From Carallia brachiata (lineage: Eukaryota > Streptophyta > Magnoliopsida > Malpighiales > Rhizophoraceae): DNA of 64,000 nucleotides. Within the stretch, counting starts at the first letter, position 1; each line of letters starts with the position of its first letter. Positions 23,901 through 37,090 of this stretch are shown piece by piece. Position numbers and translations under genes: made by a program. Where the stretch lies: contig JADCRB010000153.1 in the NCBI GenBank assembly GCA_021464245.1, forward strand, positions 744,001-808,000, in the 5' to 3' direction. The notes beneath the pieces were generated by a model that saw only the letters and a program-made list of their open reading frames with translations, was not told the origin of the DNA and did not search any database.

Positions 23901-26900
23901 AGAAGTGCCTCGTACTCCACCTCTGAATTTGAATATTGGACATAAGATAATAGACATTAAACATAGTTTACTTGATGAGAAGAATGGATGACCAAGTCAT
24001 AGCCTGATGTGAATATGGTTCTTAAAAGGGAAATCTGGGGAGAAATCTGTCCTTCAGCATTTCCTTTTTGAAGTATAGCCACCTTGAGGACCCGAATTCT
24101 GGACTTTTTTAGTCTGAAGCTGCTTTTATCACTGCATTGGTTTTATAGGTTTGTTATCTTTACTACTGTCCCCTAAATTGCTTATGAGCAGATAGAAGTG
24201 CCTGCAGCTGAAGCAACTATTGAAGCGACTGCCCAGGGGATTGCATCGATGCTCTGTGCCCATGGTCCTGAAGTTGAATGGAGAATTTGTACTATATGGG
24301 AAGCTGCATATGGCCTCATTCCTCTAGGTTCCTCTGTAGTCGATCTTCCTGAAATCATAGTCGCAACTCCATTGCAACCTCCAACATTGTCATGGAACCT
24401 GTTCATACCTCTCCTCAAGGTCCTGGAATATCTACCTTGGGGAAGTCCATCTGAAGCATGTCTCATGAAGATATTCATTGCAACTGTTGAAGCAATTCTT
24501 CAGAGAACTTTTCCACCTGAATCTTCCAGAGAGCGTGCCAGAAAAACAAGATGCTTCTCTGGCATAGGTTCTCCTTCCAAAAACCTTGCTGTGGCAGAGC
24601 TTCGTACAATGGTCCATTCTCTCTTTCTAGAGTCATGTGCCTCTGTAGAGCTTGCTTCACGACTGCTTTTTGTTGTTTTGACTGTCTGTGTTAGTCATGA
24701 AGCTCAGTCAAATGGAAACAAGCAACCAAAAGGTGAGGAAAGTTTTCCACATGATGATACCAAGGAGGATTCTCAATTTCCACCTGAAATGCAAAGTAAC
24801 ATGAAATCTAGACAAAGGAAAAGACAAGGTCCTGTTGCAGCATTCGATTCTTATGTTTTGGCTGCTGTATGTGCTCTTTCCTGTGAGCTTCAGTTGTTCC
24901 CATTCATTTCAAGAGGAAGTAATCATTCAAGTTACAAAGATGGAAAGGCTATGGCCAAACCTGCTAAAGTAAATGGGTCTGCTAATGAGTTCCAATGTAG
25001 CATTGATTCTGCAATTCATCACACTCACAGGATCTTGGCAATTTTAGAAGCGCTTTTTTCTCTGAAACCGTCTTCTATTGGGACCTCTTGGAGTTACAGT
25101 TCAAATGAGATAGTAGCTGCAGCTATGGTAGCAGCTCATGTTTCTGAACTCTTTAGACGGTCAAAGGCTTGCATGCATGCGCTCTCTGTCCTGATGCAGT
25201 GTAAATGGGATAATGAAATTTACTCCAGGGCATCTTCACTGTACAACCTTATAGATATTCATGGTAAAGCTGTTGCATCTATAGTTAACAAGGCTGGGCC
25301 ATTAGAAGCGCACTTGTGTGTTCCAGTTTGGAAGGACTCTTTGGCATCTTTTAACAGGAAAAGGCAAAATAAATCTACAAGCACTGGCCATTTTTATTCA
25401 GGGCAGACATCTGGCCCACCATATGAAGAATCTGTCCATTCTGAAGCTAAACTTAAACATAAGGGAGCATCACAGTCAGAAGAAGCCTTGGGAAGTAACT
25501 TGGGAAAATATATTGCAGGTTTCCCATTGGATGCTTCAGATTTGGCCAATTTCTTAACGATGGACAGGCACATTGGGTTCAATTGCAATGCGCAAGTACT
25601 TTTAAGATCATTGCTTGCAGAGAAACAAGAGTTATGTTTCTCTGTTGTCTCACTGCTATGGCACAAATTGATTTCAGCACCCGAAGCTCAACCTAGTGCA
25701 GAAGGCACCTCTGCCCAACAAGGATGGCGACAGGTAAGCTACCATCTCAGCATATGATCTGTGCTTTACTTGCCCCTCGTGAATGTCACAATCAGTTTTT
25801 CAAAAAAAAAAAAAAAGCACATATTCTACTTATTGGATGACATTTCTTATTGGAAATCAGTATCAAAGAACTATACTGCAAATTTGGAGCCTTTTCAATT
25901 GCTTTACAAACTTCATTAGTATTATTTAGTTCCTTTCTATATAGCCATTGGTTCTATTCCAGTAGAATAGATCCACAGATAAAGATAAATAAATGGAACA
26001 GGATAATTCTTAATGAACTAGGACAAGGAATTAAAGGCTTTAGGGGACAAGATAATACCCTGACAGAATTGCACCCATCATCGTCAAACTCTTACTAACA
26101 CATTCCACTGGGCTACAGTGGCATGTGGTATTTTCATGATATCTAAGTTCATATTTTCTTCAAGCTATTTCTCTGCTGCTTAAAATGGTATTCAAACCAA
26201 ACCGGCATTTGCCTTCAAGTTATATGCAGTCCTCGTCATTTCAAGAAATTTTGCTGGCTACCTAAAAGACATTACTCATAACCAGAATGCTTAGCATTGA
26301 AACCTTATGGTAGTTGTCATTTGGGACTACAATAACAACAAAAGAAATAAATTATAGTGCATCGATAATATAGGTAAAAGGTGCAACTGATCCTAATATA
26401 TGTGGGGGGCAGTTTATCCTATGTGTTAGATTTTGTTCAAATTCTTCCCCAGACCCCTCGGGATGGGATCCATGTGCACTGAGACACATTTGTTTTTTTA
26501 TTCAATCTTACTGTTATGTTGCCTTGTATGTGTTTCCTTTGATAATCTGGAATGTGGCCAGGTCGTTGATGCACTATGCAATGTTGTGTCGCATCACCAA
26601 CCAAAGCAGCTACGGCAGTTGTTCTTCAGGTTCAAACTTTGTTCATCCCTCATATCATGCCCAAAAATGAAATCATTAATATAAACTTTTGGACACATAC
26701 TTTAACGGTCTTTTTTTGGCCGAAGGTGCAACATACCTAAAATTAGGGCAACAAAAATTCAGAAACGCCTGTCCTGCCGTAGAAAATACACTGAGCAGGA
26801 AGGAAATAGAAATAAGAATCTTGGGTTAGTTTAGCAAATTCTTTGATGTTTGGTTGCCCAATTTTTGAGGTGTTGCCTTTGTGCTTTGCAAGTCGGTAGG

Positions 26901-27982
26901 CTTTCAAGTTATTTTATTTTCCTCCAAATTTCTGTACCTTCATTTTTTTTAATTCACTTTCATGGCCATGTACACTTGTTAGGCGGAGAGGGAGTTGCAG
27001 CCTTGGATTGCCAAAGATGATGACCAGGGTAAGAAAATGTGGACAATCAACCAGCGCATTGTCAAAGTGATTGTGGAGCTGATGAGGAATCATGACACGC
27101 CCGAAGCTTTGGTAATATTGGCAAGTGCATCAGATCTACTTCTTTGTGCTACAGATGGGATGCTTGTTGACAGTGAGGCGTGCACCTTACCACAACTTGA
27201 GGTAACTTAATTTACCACAAAAGAAACTCATTGATTGTATGGATGCTATGACAAATTATATCAGTATTTTCATCTGTCATCTGCCTTGGACTTTTTATCG
27301 CCTTCAATTTTCCGTAAGAAGGCTTATATCTTTGTCAATAAGATTAAAGAATTAAGACATTATCAAAACTGTTGATTTATATAATTGGTGTTTGTTCTGA
27401 TCTCCAATCTGGCAGCTACTGGAAGCAACCGCCAGGGCAGTCCAGCCAGTGCAGGAGTGGGGAGAATCTGGATTCGCAGTTGCTGATGGCCTTTCGAACC
27501 TTTTGAAAGTAAGCAAATTCACCACATATGACATCCTTCATCTCCATTTGTAAGAAGGCTGTCCATGCACATATGCCACAACGTAGTGATTGGACTGTTC
27601 ACACTAGGAAATTGCAAGACCTCACACTCAAAGTTTTGATTTTTTCTTTTCTTTTTTTTTTTTTTTGGGGCAATTCATGCAGTGTCGTCTACCTGCCACC
27701 ATTCAGTGTCTCTCTCATCCAAGTGCACATGTCTGCGCTCTGAGCACATCAGTTCTTCGTGGCATTTTGCATGCTGGCTCTATCAGACCTGTTTCGAAAC
27801 AGCCAGACATGTATGGCATCCGTGGTCCTTCTTATCAGTACTTTAACATAGATGTGATCGACTGGCATTCCGATATAGAGAAGTGCTTAAACTGGGAAGC
27901 TCACAGCCGACTTGCAAGAGGGATGCCTATTCAATATCTCAATACTGCTGCCAAAGAGTTAGGCTTTACCATTTCCATCTAA
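17907..27982 (+). CDS. GI: GIGANTEA, circadian clock and flowering-time protein
   Basis: GIGANTEA acts in nucleus and cytoplasm. It stabilises the F-box protein ZEITLUPE and works with FKF1 to remove CDF repressors and induce CONSTANS. Fourteen coding exons: 17907-17996, 19420-19491, 19602-19656, 19758-19900, 20249-20523, 21155-21209, 21595-21834, 22249-22399, 23632-23841, 24192-25733, 26562-26629, 26983-27201, 27416-27508, 27683-27982. The start reads MASGSSERWFDGLQFSSLFW and the end KELGFTISI. The protein is collinear with known GIGANTEAs throughout. Three exons each appear one base short: GG at 21185-21186 before ELKPPTI, CCCC at 21759-21762 after PALLLPP, and G at 26591 after NVVS. With one base restored at each, the total is 3516 nt, giving 1171 aa against 1173 in Arabidopsis, and every intron phase fits. 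As written the protein would terminate early. Sequencing error is more likely than gene loss. Confidence 0.96.
23083..23263. mobile_element. Possible Stowaway-like MITE in a GIGANTEA intron
   Basis: The 14-bp ends GGGGTGCTAAGACT (left) and the reverse complement of agtcttagttgccc (right) match at about 11 positions. Both sides are bounded by TA, the target duplication of Tc1/mariner-type MITEs. It is 181 bp with no coding capacity. The ends are too diverged for certainty. Confidence 0.4.
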
Positions 27983-28475
27983 CATTAACCAGCTTTTGGC
28001 AGGCTTTTCAGGTTTATGGGTATTGTTCTTTTCCAAAGTGAGACCTACAGATTGCTTAAAAAGACATTAAGAATTTGATTCAACGATGTGTTAGCCAGAG
28101 AAGGAACTTCGCGTCATTCTTCTTGGTCTGAAGCCTGAAGGATGACAGTGTTATGGCGAAACAGTCAGCAGGGCCATTCACACGTGCACTGAGTTTCTTT
28201 GAGCTCAAGTTACAGTTGCTTGTTACAGGCCCTGATCTAACTCTGTTGGCTTAGATTATTGGATGTACTTTCCTCTAAGAGACTGAACTAGCAGTTAGCA
28301 TTGGCTTACACCGTTTCTGTTTCGTGTGCTGTGATTCGATTTTTCGTTTCCTTTTTTTCGTATTACTGCTCGTCATTTGGTGGCCCCGAGAAGCATTTTA
28401 ATCAAATTTACCTGATACGCGCTAGACGCGATTCAGACACTAATATAATTATGACAGGAGATCACGAATGTATAC
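27983..28475 (+). other. GIGANTEA 3' UTR and downstream spacer
   Basis: No ORF with coding character. The transcript end is not marked by a clear AATAAA, and the DNA becomes MITE sequence from 28479. Confidence 0.4.
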
Positions 28476-28478
28476 TAA

Positions 28479-28959
28479 CACTGTGTTTGGATAAAATTCT
28501 TGAGGGAGAGAAAAGTGAAGGAGAGAAAAGTGGAGGAAAGAATTATTAGAGGAAAAGAATATTTTCTATCCTCTCTTGTTTTGGAAAGAGGTGATGGGAA
28601 GAAGGAAAATTATAAATTTTTTTATTTGAAAAATGGTGGAAAGTGGGAGAAAAGAATATAAAATGTGTTAAAATAACAATTTTATCTTTCATAATAAATT
28701 ATATTAAGATATTTTGTTTAGGTAAAATTATAATTTTTAAATTATGTAATGGTAATTGAGTCATTTAATAAATTTAATAAGAGAAGTAACAATTTTTCTC
28801 TCATTTTTCAAAGGATTGGTTTTGGTGGGATATGGAGAATTAGAGGAATTAGAAACTTTCATCTCCCTTACTTTTTAAATATTTTTAAATACAATAATTT
28901 ATTTTAATTCTCTCACTTTTCTCTCTCTTTCTCCATTTTCTCCCTTCTCAAATACAGTG
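28479..28959. mobile_element. 481-bp Tourist-like (PIF/Harbinger) MITE
   Basis: The ends read CACTGTGTTTGG on the left and, reverse-complemented, CACTGTATTTGA on the right. Imperfect complementarity extends about 50 bp inwards (purine-rich gagggagagaaaagtg left, pyrimidine-rich right). It is flanked by TAA on both sides (28476-28478 and 28960-28962), the 3-bp duplication typical of PIF/Harbinger. There is no transposase. Confidence 0.75.
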
Positions 28960-28962
28960 TAA

Positions 28963-30714
28963 ATGTTATGATATTGCAATGTAGGCCAACACAACGAAAA
29001 TTTAGGAAATAATCAGAGAACTGAATCGTAAAATATGTAAGAAAAACCAACGATATTGGCCCTTTTTAGGGGGCAAAGATGGCTCATGTGCTGCAAAAAA
29101 TGTATCCCTTTTTTCTTCCTCTCCCCGACTGATTGCGGTCTCATTTCCCAGCAACCATAACTACTAATTATAAAGTAATTCAGATGCAAAGCAAAAGTCG
29201 AATATATGTGTATAACGAAAAACTATTATTACTTAAATTATTTCTATCATCCACCACTTGTCAATTATTATTATTATTCCAAATTTATAATTATATTTTT
29301 CTTAGAAAAACAAAAATCAACCACAAATTTCATTTTCGGAAAAACTAGGCACCATCTAACTACCCTTACACACATGTGAGATGAAAAACTTTAATTAAAA
29401 TATACAGACAAATAAAATATGAAAAAAAAGAAACAAGAAATTTTTTTTGCACAAAATCGTAGGAGCATAATGGCTATACAGTAACGTGAATCGTTGAACT
29501 ATAGAAATATATTGTGCTTGAAAAAAATAAATAAATAAATTATTAAATATAATTGAATTAACTGTCTATTTTTTATTTACCTTACTAACCATATTCACGT
29601 AATCTTTCCTTGCCTTTTACCCACTCTGTCTCGGAATTTTTTTTATTTTCTAAATTCAATACATACATTTTAGTTTTTTTTTTCAAACAAAAAAAATTCA
29701 TCATAAATATGTTGGCCATCAGATTTGTAAATCGCGATCGAAATAATCACCGTTTGTTTGAATCTCGTTCAACTACTCTCAAGAAGCATATTCACTACCT
29801 GAGTACGAGTGAGACTAAGTATAGTTCCGTTATTAAAAATTATAGTAATTACTGAGTCGAACTATCAACTCTACACATTTCAACTTATATCTAAAATAAT
29901 TTTTAATATATATCAACTTAAAAAAAATATAAGTACAAAAATTCAAATTTAATTGTCAGCTTACACTTTAGTATTTTACAATCTAACTCTTTATACAACC
30001 GTATTGCTACCACAGATCCTGTCAAAAAAAACTTTATTCTTCGCCTTAACTGCGCCAATAATGTCAAAATTACTTAGTAGCTTGCCTCCGCAAGCCTTTC
30101 ATTGTTAAACAGAACACATTCTCTCTCCAAATCTGGAGGACTCAAAAAGTGCACAGCGACTCTAAAACTGCAGCAAAAAACAACAACAAACAACGGCCAA
30201 AAAGAAAATACAACAACCTGACAATTGCTCTCTCTATAACTCTATGAATTGCACTGAAATTCAACCCAGTTCACAACTTCACGATCTCCTCCTCAAATTC
30301 CCCTCCTCTTTTTTTTTTTTAATTTTGCGGTACTCGCTTTTACAGTTTTTTTTTCTTTTTCTTTTTCGTTCTCTTTAGATCTGCCTTTTTTTTTTTTTTT
30401 TTTTGTATTTTTAACTGCAAAATGTCGATCTAATTATTTCCGTTTTCTCAATTTCTTAGTTGGTGATTAATTATAATTGGCTGATCTGAGATCTGACTGG
30501 AATTTCTTGGTATTGTGTTTGGATCTCTGTAAATGCCAGTTTCTACAGTCAATTTTAATTCTTGAATTTTTTCTGCGTTTTTTTTTTTGAGAGATTGATT
30601 TGGCTGTTGATATTTGATTTACCAGATGGACTTGATTTTGGAGTTTGAAGGATAAGAAAACTTCCTCTTCCATTGCTGATCTGTTTTGGAAGAGTTTTTA
30701 TTTATTTTTCACCA
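28963..30714. other. Spacer and 5' leader region of the transporter gene
   Basis: No gene recognised from 28963 to about 30100. From about 30250 to 30714 the plus strand is rich in poly-T and pyrimidine tracts, as expected for promoter and 5' UTR of the following gene. No TATA box could be assigned with confidence. Confidence 0.5.
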
Positions 30715-33392
30715 ATGGCTCCGGCCAGCAAGGCTGATAAAAAGGCAGCCGTCGATGTGGCTGCCTGGATGTTCAATGTCGTCACTTCGGTCGGGATCAT
30801 CATCGTCAATAAAGCGTTGATGGCCACTTATGGCTTTAGTTTTGGTGAGTTTGGCTCTTCCTTTGTTTGTTTATTTTAGTCCAGACTCGTGCACTGGGAT
30901 GCCTTTTTTTTTTTTTTCTTTCCGAGTTTTAATATATAAAAAATTTGATGAACAATTATTTTCCGCAGCTACAACACTTACCGGTATGCATTTTCTAACA
31001 ACAACATTGATGACTGCTATTCTAAGATGGCTGGGTTACATTCAAGCCTCGCATCTGCCATTGGCAGAGCTTGTGAAATTTGTTTTCTTTGCTAATTTTT
31101 CAATTGTTGGAATGAATGTTAGTCTGATGTGGAATTCAGTGGGATTCTATCAGGTAAAACCTCTGTTATGTTGAGTTTTTTTGTGGCTATTGTTTTGTTT
31201 GCGAGTAATTTCATAGCGTATTTGACTCAAATGTCAGATTGCAAAGCTCAGCATGATTCCTGTATCCTGCCTTTTGGAAGTATTGTTTGACAAAATTCGG
31301 TACTCAAGAAACACAAAATTAAGCATAGCGGTTGTTCTCTTGGGTGTTGGTGTTTGCACTGTTACTGATGTAAGCGTTAATGCCAGAGGTTTTATCGCTG
31401 CCTTCATTGCAGTTTGGAGCACTTCTCTACAACAATACGTAAGTTGTCACTTCTCTGTTAGACACGAGTTTGTCTTCGCCTTTTATTGTATGTGAATGCA
31501 TCTATTATCTATATGTATCTGCTTTATAAATCTCTTTGAAAACAAAAGAAGTCTCTAGCCATGGTAACTGCAACAGTTGACTTATCCAATTATTTTGAAT
31601 TTTTGCCTCTGCCATCCAGAAGCAGCTCATGGTATAACTGTTGAGTTGATTATTTGCAGTATGTACATTACCTTCAGAGGAAGTATTCGCTTAGCTCATT
31701 TAATCTATTGGGTCACACTGCCCCCGCCCAGGCTGCTACCCTGCTACTATTGGGCCCATTTTTGGACTACTGGTTGACTAACAACAAAATTTATGCGTAT
31801 GACTATACTGTAGCCTCTGTGGTAAGTTATTCAGTAAGATTTTCTATCCTGTTAATTATCAATTTAGTTTTATTGATTTAGCTGTAATATGAGTGTCTTT
31901 GACAGTACCCTTGCAGTTATGCATGCTATAAATCAGATTAGAGGTTGATTACATAATGACATGCTCCTAGGAATCACATCACATATGTATACGGATACCT
32001 TGGATGTGTTCTCCATGTTTTCATGGTTATGATCTGCAGTATTGTATGTCCTGTTGTCTATGATTGCAATTGCCCTCAGATTGCTTTTTACTCGGACATT
32101 CTAATTTGCATGTGCATTGACACTGAAATGTTTGGGTCTCTTGGGATTCAAGATTTATGCAGCCACTTTAGTTTTTTGTTTTATTACATCTGCTGCCACT
32201 TTAGCCATATTCGCTCTGTTGCACTTGAATTTGGGCTTAGGAACATATGCTTGAATTAATTTAGCCGTGTTGGAATCTGGGATTTGGGCAGCTTTACTGA
32301 CTTTGTTAATGCGTTTTAATTCACCTGCTATCAGTCAATAAGCCTTAGAAGCTGTTGTTGTTTTGCAACAAAGCACATTATATGTGTTTTTGGGTTTTGT
32401 AGGAACATAGAATTTGAACTCTAGACGTAAGACTAATAAGAGCCCAGGCAACCACTTGCATTTGTTGACTCAGCCAAGTGCAGGGATGATTAGATGGGAA
32501 AAAGCTACGCTGAGGTCTTTTAGTTATCAGGACTGGAGACAATGAGATGGATGTAGGACTAGTGGATGCAATGAGATGAACATAGGACTCCTTTTTTCCC
32601 CATCATCCACCTCAAAACACAGTTGATATCAGTTTAGAAGTGCTGTTTTGTGCCTAATTTTTCACTTGCATTCCATTTTTTATGAGTTGTCAAATAGCCC
32701 CAGTAATGAGAACTAAAATTTCATTCCCGTTTCAAATCACAACTCACGTTTACCATTTGAGGCCTAACAGTAAGTCCCTTTCAGTCTTGTGTCATACCTT
32801 GAGAGAATGCAACATGGGTGCTTACTGTGCTCTGGGACAAAAAAAAAAAAAATCAGAACATCTGAATCTGTCATTAGGTGATAGAAAACCTGGAACATAT
32901 ATTACCTTTTTTTTTTTTTTTAACTCTGGTTTGATTCATATGGAAGGAATTATTGTTTCAAAAATACAACTTGCTTCGGTTGGCGTATCCTGTGTGGCTT
33001 TCTCCATTAAATTGTTAGAATCCTCACTCATTGTTTTCTCCCGTTCTTTCTTCTTTCTTCAGACTTTCATTACCCTATCATGCACCATTGCAGTAGGGAC
33101 CAACCTCAGCCAATTCATATGCATAGGTAGATTCACGGCAGTTTCGTTTCAAGTGCTCGGTCATATGAAGACGATCCTCGTATTGATCATGGGATTCCTG
33201 TTCTTTGGGAACGATGGTCTCAATCTGCACGTGGTTTTTGGCATGATCATAGCTGTGTTTGGAATGATTTGGTATGGCAATGCCTCGTCGAAGCCTGGAG
33301 GGAAAGAACGTCGAAGCCCTTCGCTGCCTACAAGCAGACAACAAAAACATGGTAGCTTGTCGGAATCCAATGCACATGACGGGAAAGTCTGA
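30715..33392 (+). CDS. UDP-rhamnose/UDP-galactose transporter (URGT family, Golgi)
   Basis: This nucleotide-sugar transporter of the drug/metabolite superfamily (TPT/NST, KT subgroup) should exchange UDP-rhamnose and UDP-galactose for UMP across the Golgi membrane for pectin and other wall glycan synthesis. Exons: 30715-30844, 30969-31153, 31238-31438, 31660-31821, 33063-33392, totalling 335 aa. It starts [20 protein letters not shown], with multiple membrane segments throughout (for example [19 protein letters not shown] and FIAAFIAVW). The diagnostic GHMKT motif is in the last exon, and the cytosolic tail [13 protein letters not shown] to HDGKV is hydrophilic. All frames are intact. Intron 4 is long (1241 nt) and gives spurious ORFs. 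It most resembles Arabidopsis URGT6 (At1g34020) by family memory and genomic neighbours. Confidence 0.93.
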
Positions 33393-36300
33393 GATCTCAT
33401 GTAGGATAGAGTAAACAAACATACGAGGGGTAGCTGATTCCTTAAACCAACAACATCATTTGAGGTTAGAAACCCATGATCGTTCCCATTATTTTCATCA
33501 TAATTCCATTATTCTTTTTAATCCAATTGAGGGAAGCGTATTAGCAAGATAGAGGGAGGCTCCCTTTAAGGTTTATTGTTTTTCGAACTTAATTTATGGT
33601 AATTATAGTTCTTTTTAAAAAAATTTTTTTTTTTTGGGCATACTTGCCTTTGTAGTAATGAGAATTTAAAAAAAGAGAAAAGCTATATACTATACACATA
33701 ATTAAGTCACAAAATTAACACGTGAGATCTAAACTGTTAAATTATAAAAAATATATTGTGAGATCTGAACTGTTAAATTATAAAAAAATATATTGAATTT
33801 TTTAAAAAAAAAATTATTAGATTAATGATGTATTTTTCGCATGTTGTATTATATATATCTTGTAGTTTTTGCTGTTAAAAATTAAAGGATAAAATCTTAA
33901 ATTAGTGTCTAACGTTTGAGCAAATATTAAATTATAGATATAACATTTTGCTTTTTTATAAAATCGATCTTTCAAGTTTTTATTGTAGAATAATTTAATA
34001 TTTTTAGGTTATCATATTGTTAAATTTATTCAAGTATACTTTACTTAGTCGTCATGCCATCAGACTATCTTTAAATAGGATGCTATACATTAAAAATATG
34101 AGGACATTATATTTTTTTATTTTTTTATTTTTTCATTAATTTTTCTATTAAATTCCATAGATTAGGGGGAAAAATGAAAAAAGGAATGAGAAAAATGTTA
34201 GGCTATTATATTTGTGATGATATTACATCTTTATACGATGTAACGGTCGAGTATCATATATTTAGTAAATTTAACAGTCAAATAATAAAAAAATATTAAA
34301 TTATTTTATAATAAAAATATAAGATTAATTTTATAAAAAAAAAATATGTGTATAAACACTAATTTAAAATTTTGGTCAAAATCAAAAAAATAGAGTTAAT
34401 GAGGAGGAGGTCGGACATCTGTGGATGTAAATTTCGGGCCTCGTACGTGGCACAAGCTGAATGGGTAAACTCTTTTCTCCCGCACCAAAGCAACTCCAAT
34501 GGGGTTTACGTGTCAAATATCTAGTGTCCTCCCTCAACACACAAAGGGGATACCCCGACAAAATGGAGCAAACGGTGAACCCGATTGGTTTGTACCCAGT
34601 AAAACGGTAAAACTATTGACCCGGGCCCGGACCCAATTCATTCTATTGCATGGATTGGATCTGGATGTCGATTATTGCTCCTAAGTCCTAACCTTCCTCT
34701 CTAAATAGCTAATTATTTTTAGTTAGAAAATCATTACATGAACATACAAAAAAAATTGTCATACTATGTTCATATTATAATTATGAGTAAATTTTTTGCA
34801 ATCGTAATCATAAAATATGAATTAGAAAAATAATTATGTTTTTTTATTACACATTTTAGTATCACGGTTGTAAAAAAAATTCTTTTCATTACAATATGAC
34901 CCATTTGTATGGTAAAATAGTTGGCCAACACCTTTTTCCGTTTTAGTTATCAATTGGACGCCAACTGCAATATCTTCCGCAGAAAGTTCACGCATCGTAT
35001 GTCTGTATAATGTCTCTGTGAAGAATAATGCATTTTATTAGAGTTTAATTTTAGAATGGTGAAACAGTAAAAAAAATATATATTTTTATCACTTCATTTT
35101 TTTTTTGTTTTGTTATTCAAGAGTCGATATGGTTCCAAAAAATAAAGAGTTGGTTGTATTTTGACACGCTATTAAGGACAAAAGTAGGGCAATTTCTTCC
35201 GATCGTGTACTTTTGTCATTTTAGAATCATGAGATGTTAACGGACAAGTTGATAGAAGATTATAGACACAACAAGTGTGTTCTAATGTTTCCCTCAATCT
35301 TAACATTGAAAAAGAAAAAAGAAAAATCTCTAGCCAAATTTTACGACTATGATATAACAACAAAGTAATTTAATTTAAGTAAAAATGCTATTCGAGATAT
35401 AATCAAAGCAATTTAAGCAAACATAATAACAGGCCATGATTAAACACCCTTCTCAGGAAAACCGAAATAGCTACTTCGTACGACTATGATATAAGTGAAA
35501 GTTTTTGTCAAACAAAAATGAGGAAGTATGGTAGTATTTCACAGGCCCATGAAAAAAATTAATATTAGTAACACCGTACAGTTTTTATTCTAAATCAATA
35601 GAAGAGTAAGAGTCACTGAAATCTTCCACAATTATATAAAAATTAGACTTGTTTAAGTAGGGATGTAAACAAGTGAAGTTGAGTTTTGGTTTATTCAAAT
35701 TTTGTTTTTTTAACTAATTAGTCGAGTCGAGTTAAGCTTATCTTTTAACGAGTTGGGTTTTGAGTTTTTTTGTAATTGTATTATTTAATTTTATAATATT
35801 AATAAAAATAATTAAATTTGTGAAAATGACTTTTTTGAATATAATTAAATTATAAAAAACATTTAATTTAATAAAATCAACTAATTAAAAAATTGGAATT
35901 TATTTTTAAAGTATAATTATAAATATAACAGAATATCTCAATACACTAGATGTCATATATACGAGATTTATAAAGGATTAAATGTATAAAATTTTATCAT
36001 TATTGTTATAACAAAATTATTTTACGACTTAAATAAACCTTCAAAATATATTCTAACATACGCTTTTAATGAGTATTAAACAAATCTTAAATAATTCTTA
36101 AACAAGTTATTTACAAATTTTATCAATTGAGATTATTTTTATTCAAACTTGATTTGTTTATTAACTGAGCTTTGATATGATAGTTGAAATAAATTTTTAT
36201 CGAGTTAAAATACTAAGGCCCTGTGTGGCAATTTTTTATTGAAAAAAGAATAAAAAAATTATTTCTATTCTATTCATTTTCTATCAATACAAATAATTAT

Positions 36301-36409
36301 TTTTTATTTGTTTCAAAAATTATTATTTATTTTTTTTCTCACAATTTTTTAATTATTACTTTTTATCAATTATAATATTATTATTACTGTCCTAATTTAT
36401 TATTATTAT
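33393..36409. other. Spacer with degenerate dispersed repeats
   Basis: A 36-bp unit (gtgagatctraactgttaaattataaaaaa) is present twice at 33722-33795. Related text occurs near 12360 and 63550, so it is a dispersed AT-rich repeat. The GC-richer patch 34430-34680 has no recognisable product. The rest is AT-rich without coding character. Confidence 0.5.
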
Positions 36410-36591
36410 TTTTATTTACTTTCTTTATATTCAAATATAGTTTAAATTTTTGATACACGTATTAATTTATTTACACTGTTAAGTTTTATTTCCCATATTT
36501 TTTTATTTACTTTCTTTATATTCAAATATAGTGTAAATTTTTGGTACACGTATTAATTTGTTTACACTGTTAAGTTTTATTTCCCATATTT
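36410..36591. repeat. 91-bp tandem duplication
   Basis: ttctttatattcaaatatag starts at 36421 and again at 36512, and the match continues through tacacgtattaattt and gttaagttttatttcccata. The two copies differ at a few bases. It lies about 0.5 kb upstream of the next gene. A 15-C run follows at 36722-36736. Confidence 0.8.
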
Positions 36592-37090
36592 GTATTCGAA
36601 TTATATTTATTTCCGTAAATACAAGAATATCCATGGGATAATTGGGATCGTCATCCCCGACCCGGCACAGTTTCCACCGTACTAAGCCAACCCACACGCC
36701 ACGGACTCCCCTTCGCTTCCACCCCCCCCCCCCCCCTCCTTCTCTGTCTGCATATAAAAAAGTTAAAGAAACCTGCAAACGAAACGAAACGAAACCCCGA
36801 AGCCGCCATAACTTTCTTTGCCCTCTCTCTCTCTCTCGCTCTACTATGTACGTACAGAGAGACTTCCTGATGTCAATTTCTTCAGTGAAAATGAACCCCA
36901 AAAGAAGCGCATAATTAATCTACCAGTCTATCGATTAAATCGGCGAGCTTGAATATTGATAGATACACACACGTATGTATATATATACATATTTGTAATT
37001 ATTATTTATCTGTATTTTATATATCAGAGGAACCCCAAAAAAAGAAAAGAAAAGAAAGGAAAAAAGGTGTTATTGTGAATTGGGAGGGGG

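Noticed and set aside
32682..33062. N-terminal extension of the last transporter exon ORF
   Set aside because: It is intron 4 read through; the acceptor at 33061-33062 restores the exact family sequence.
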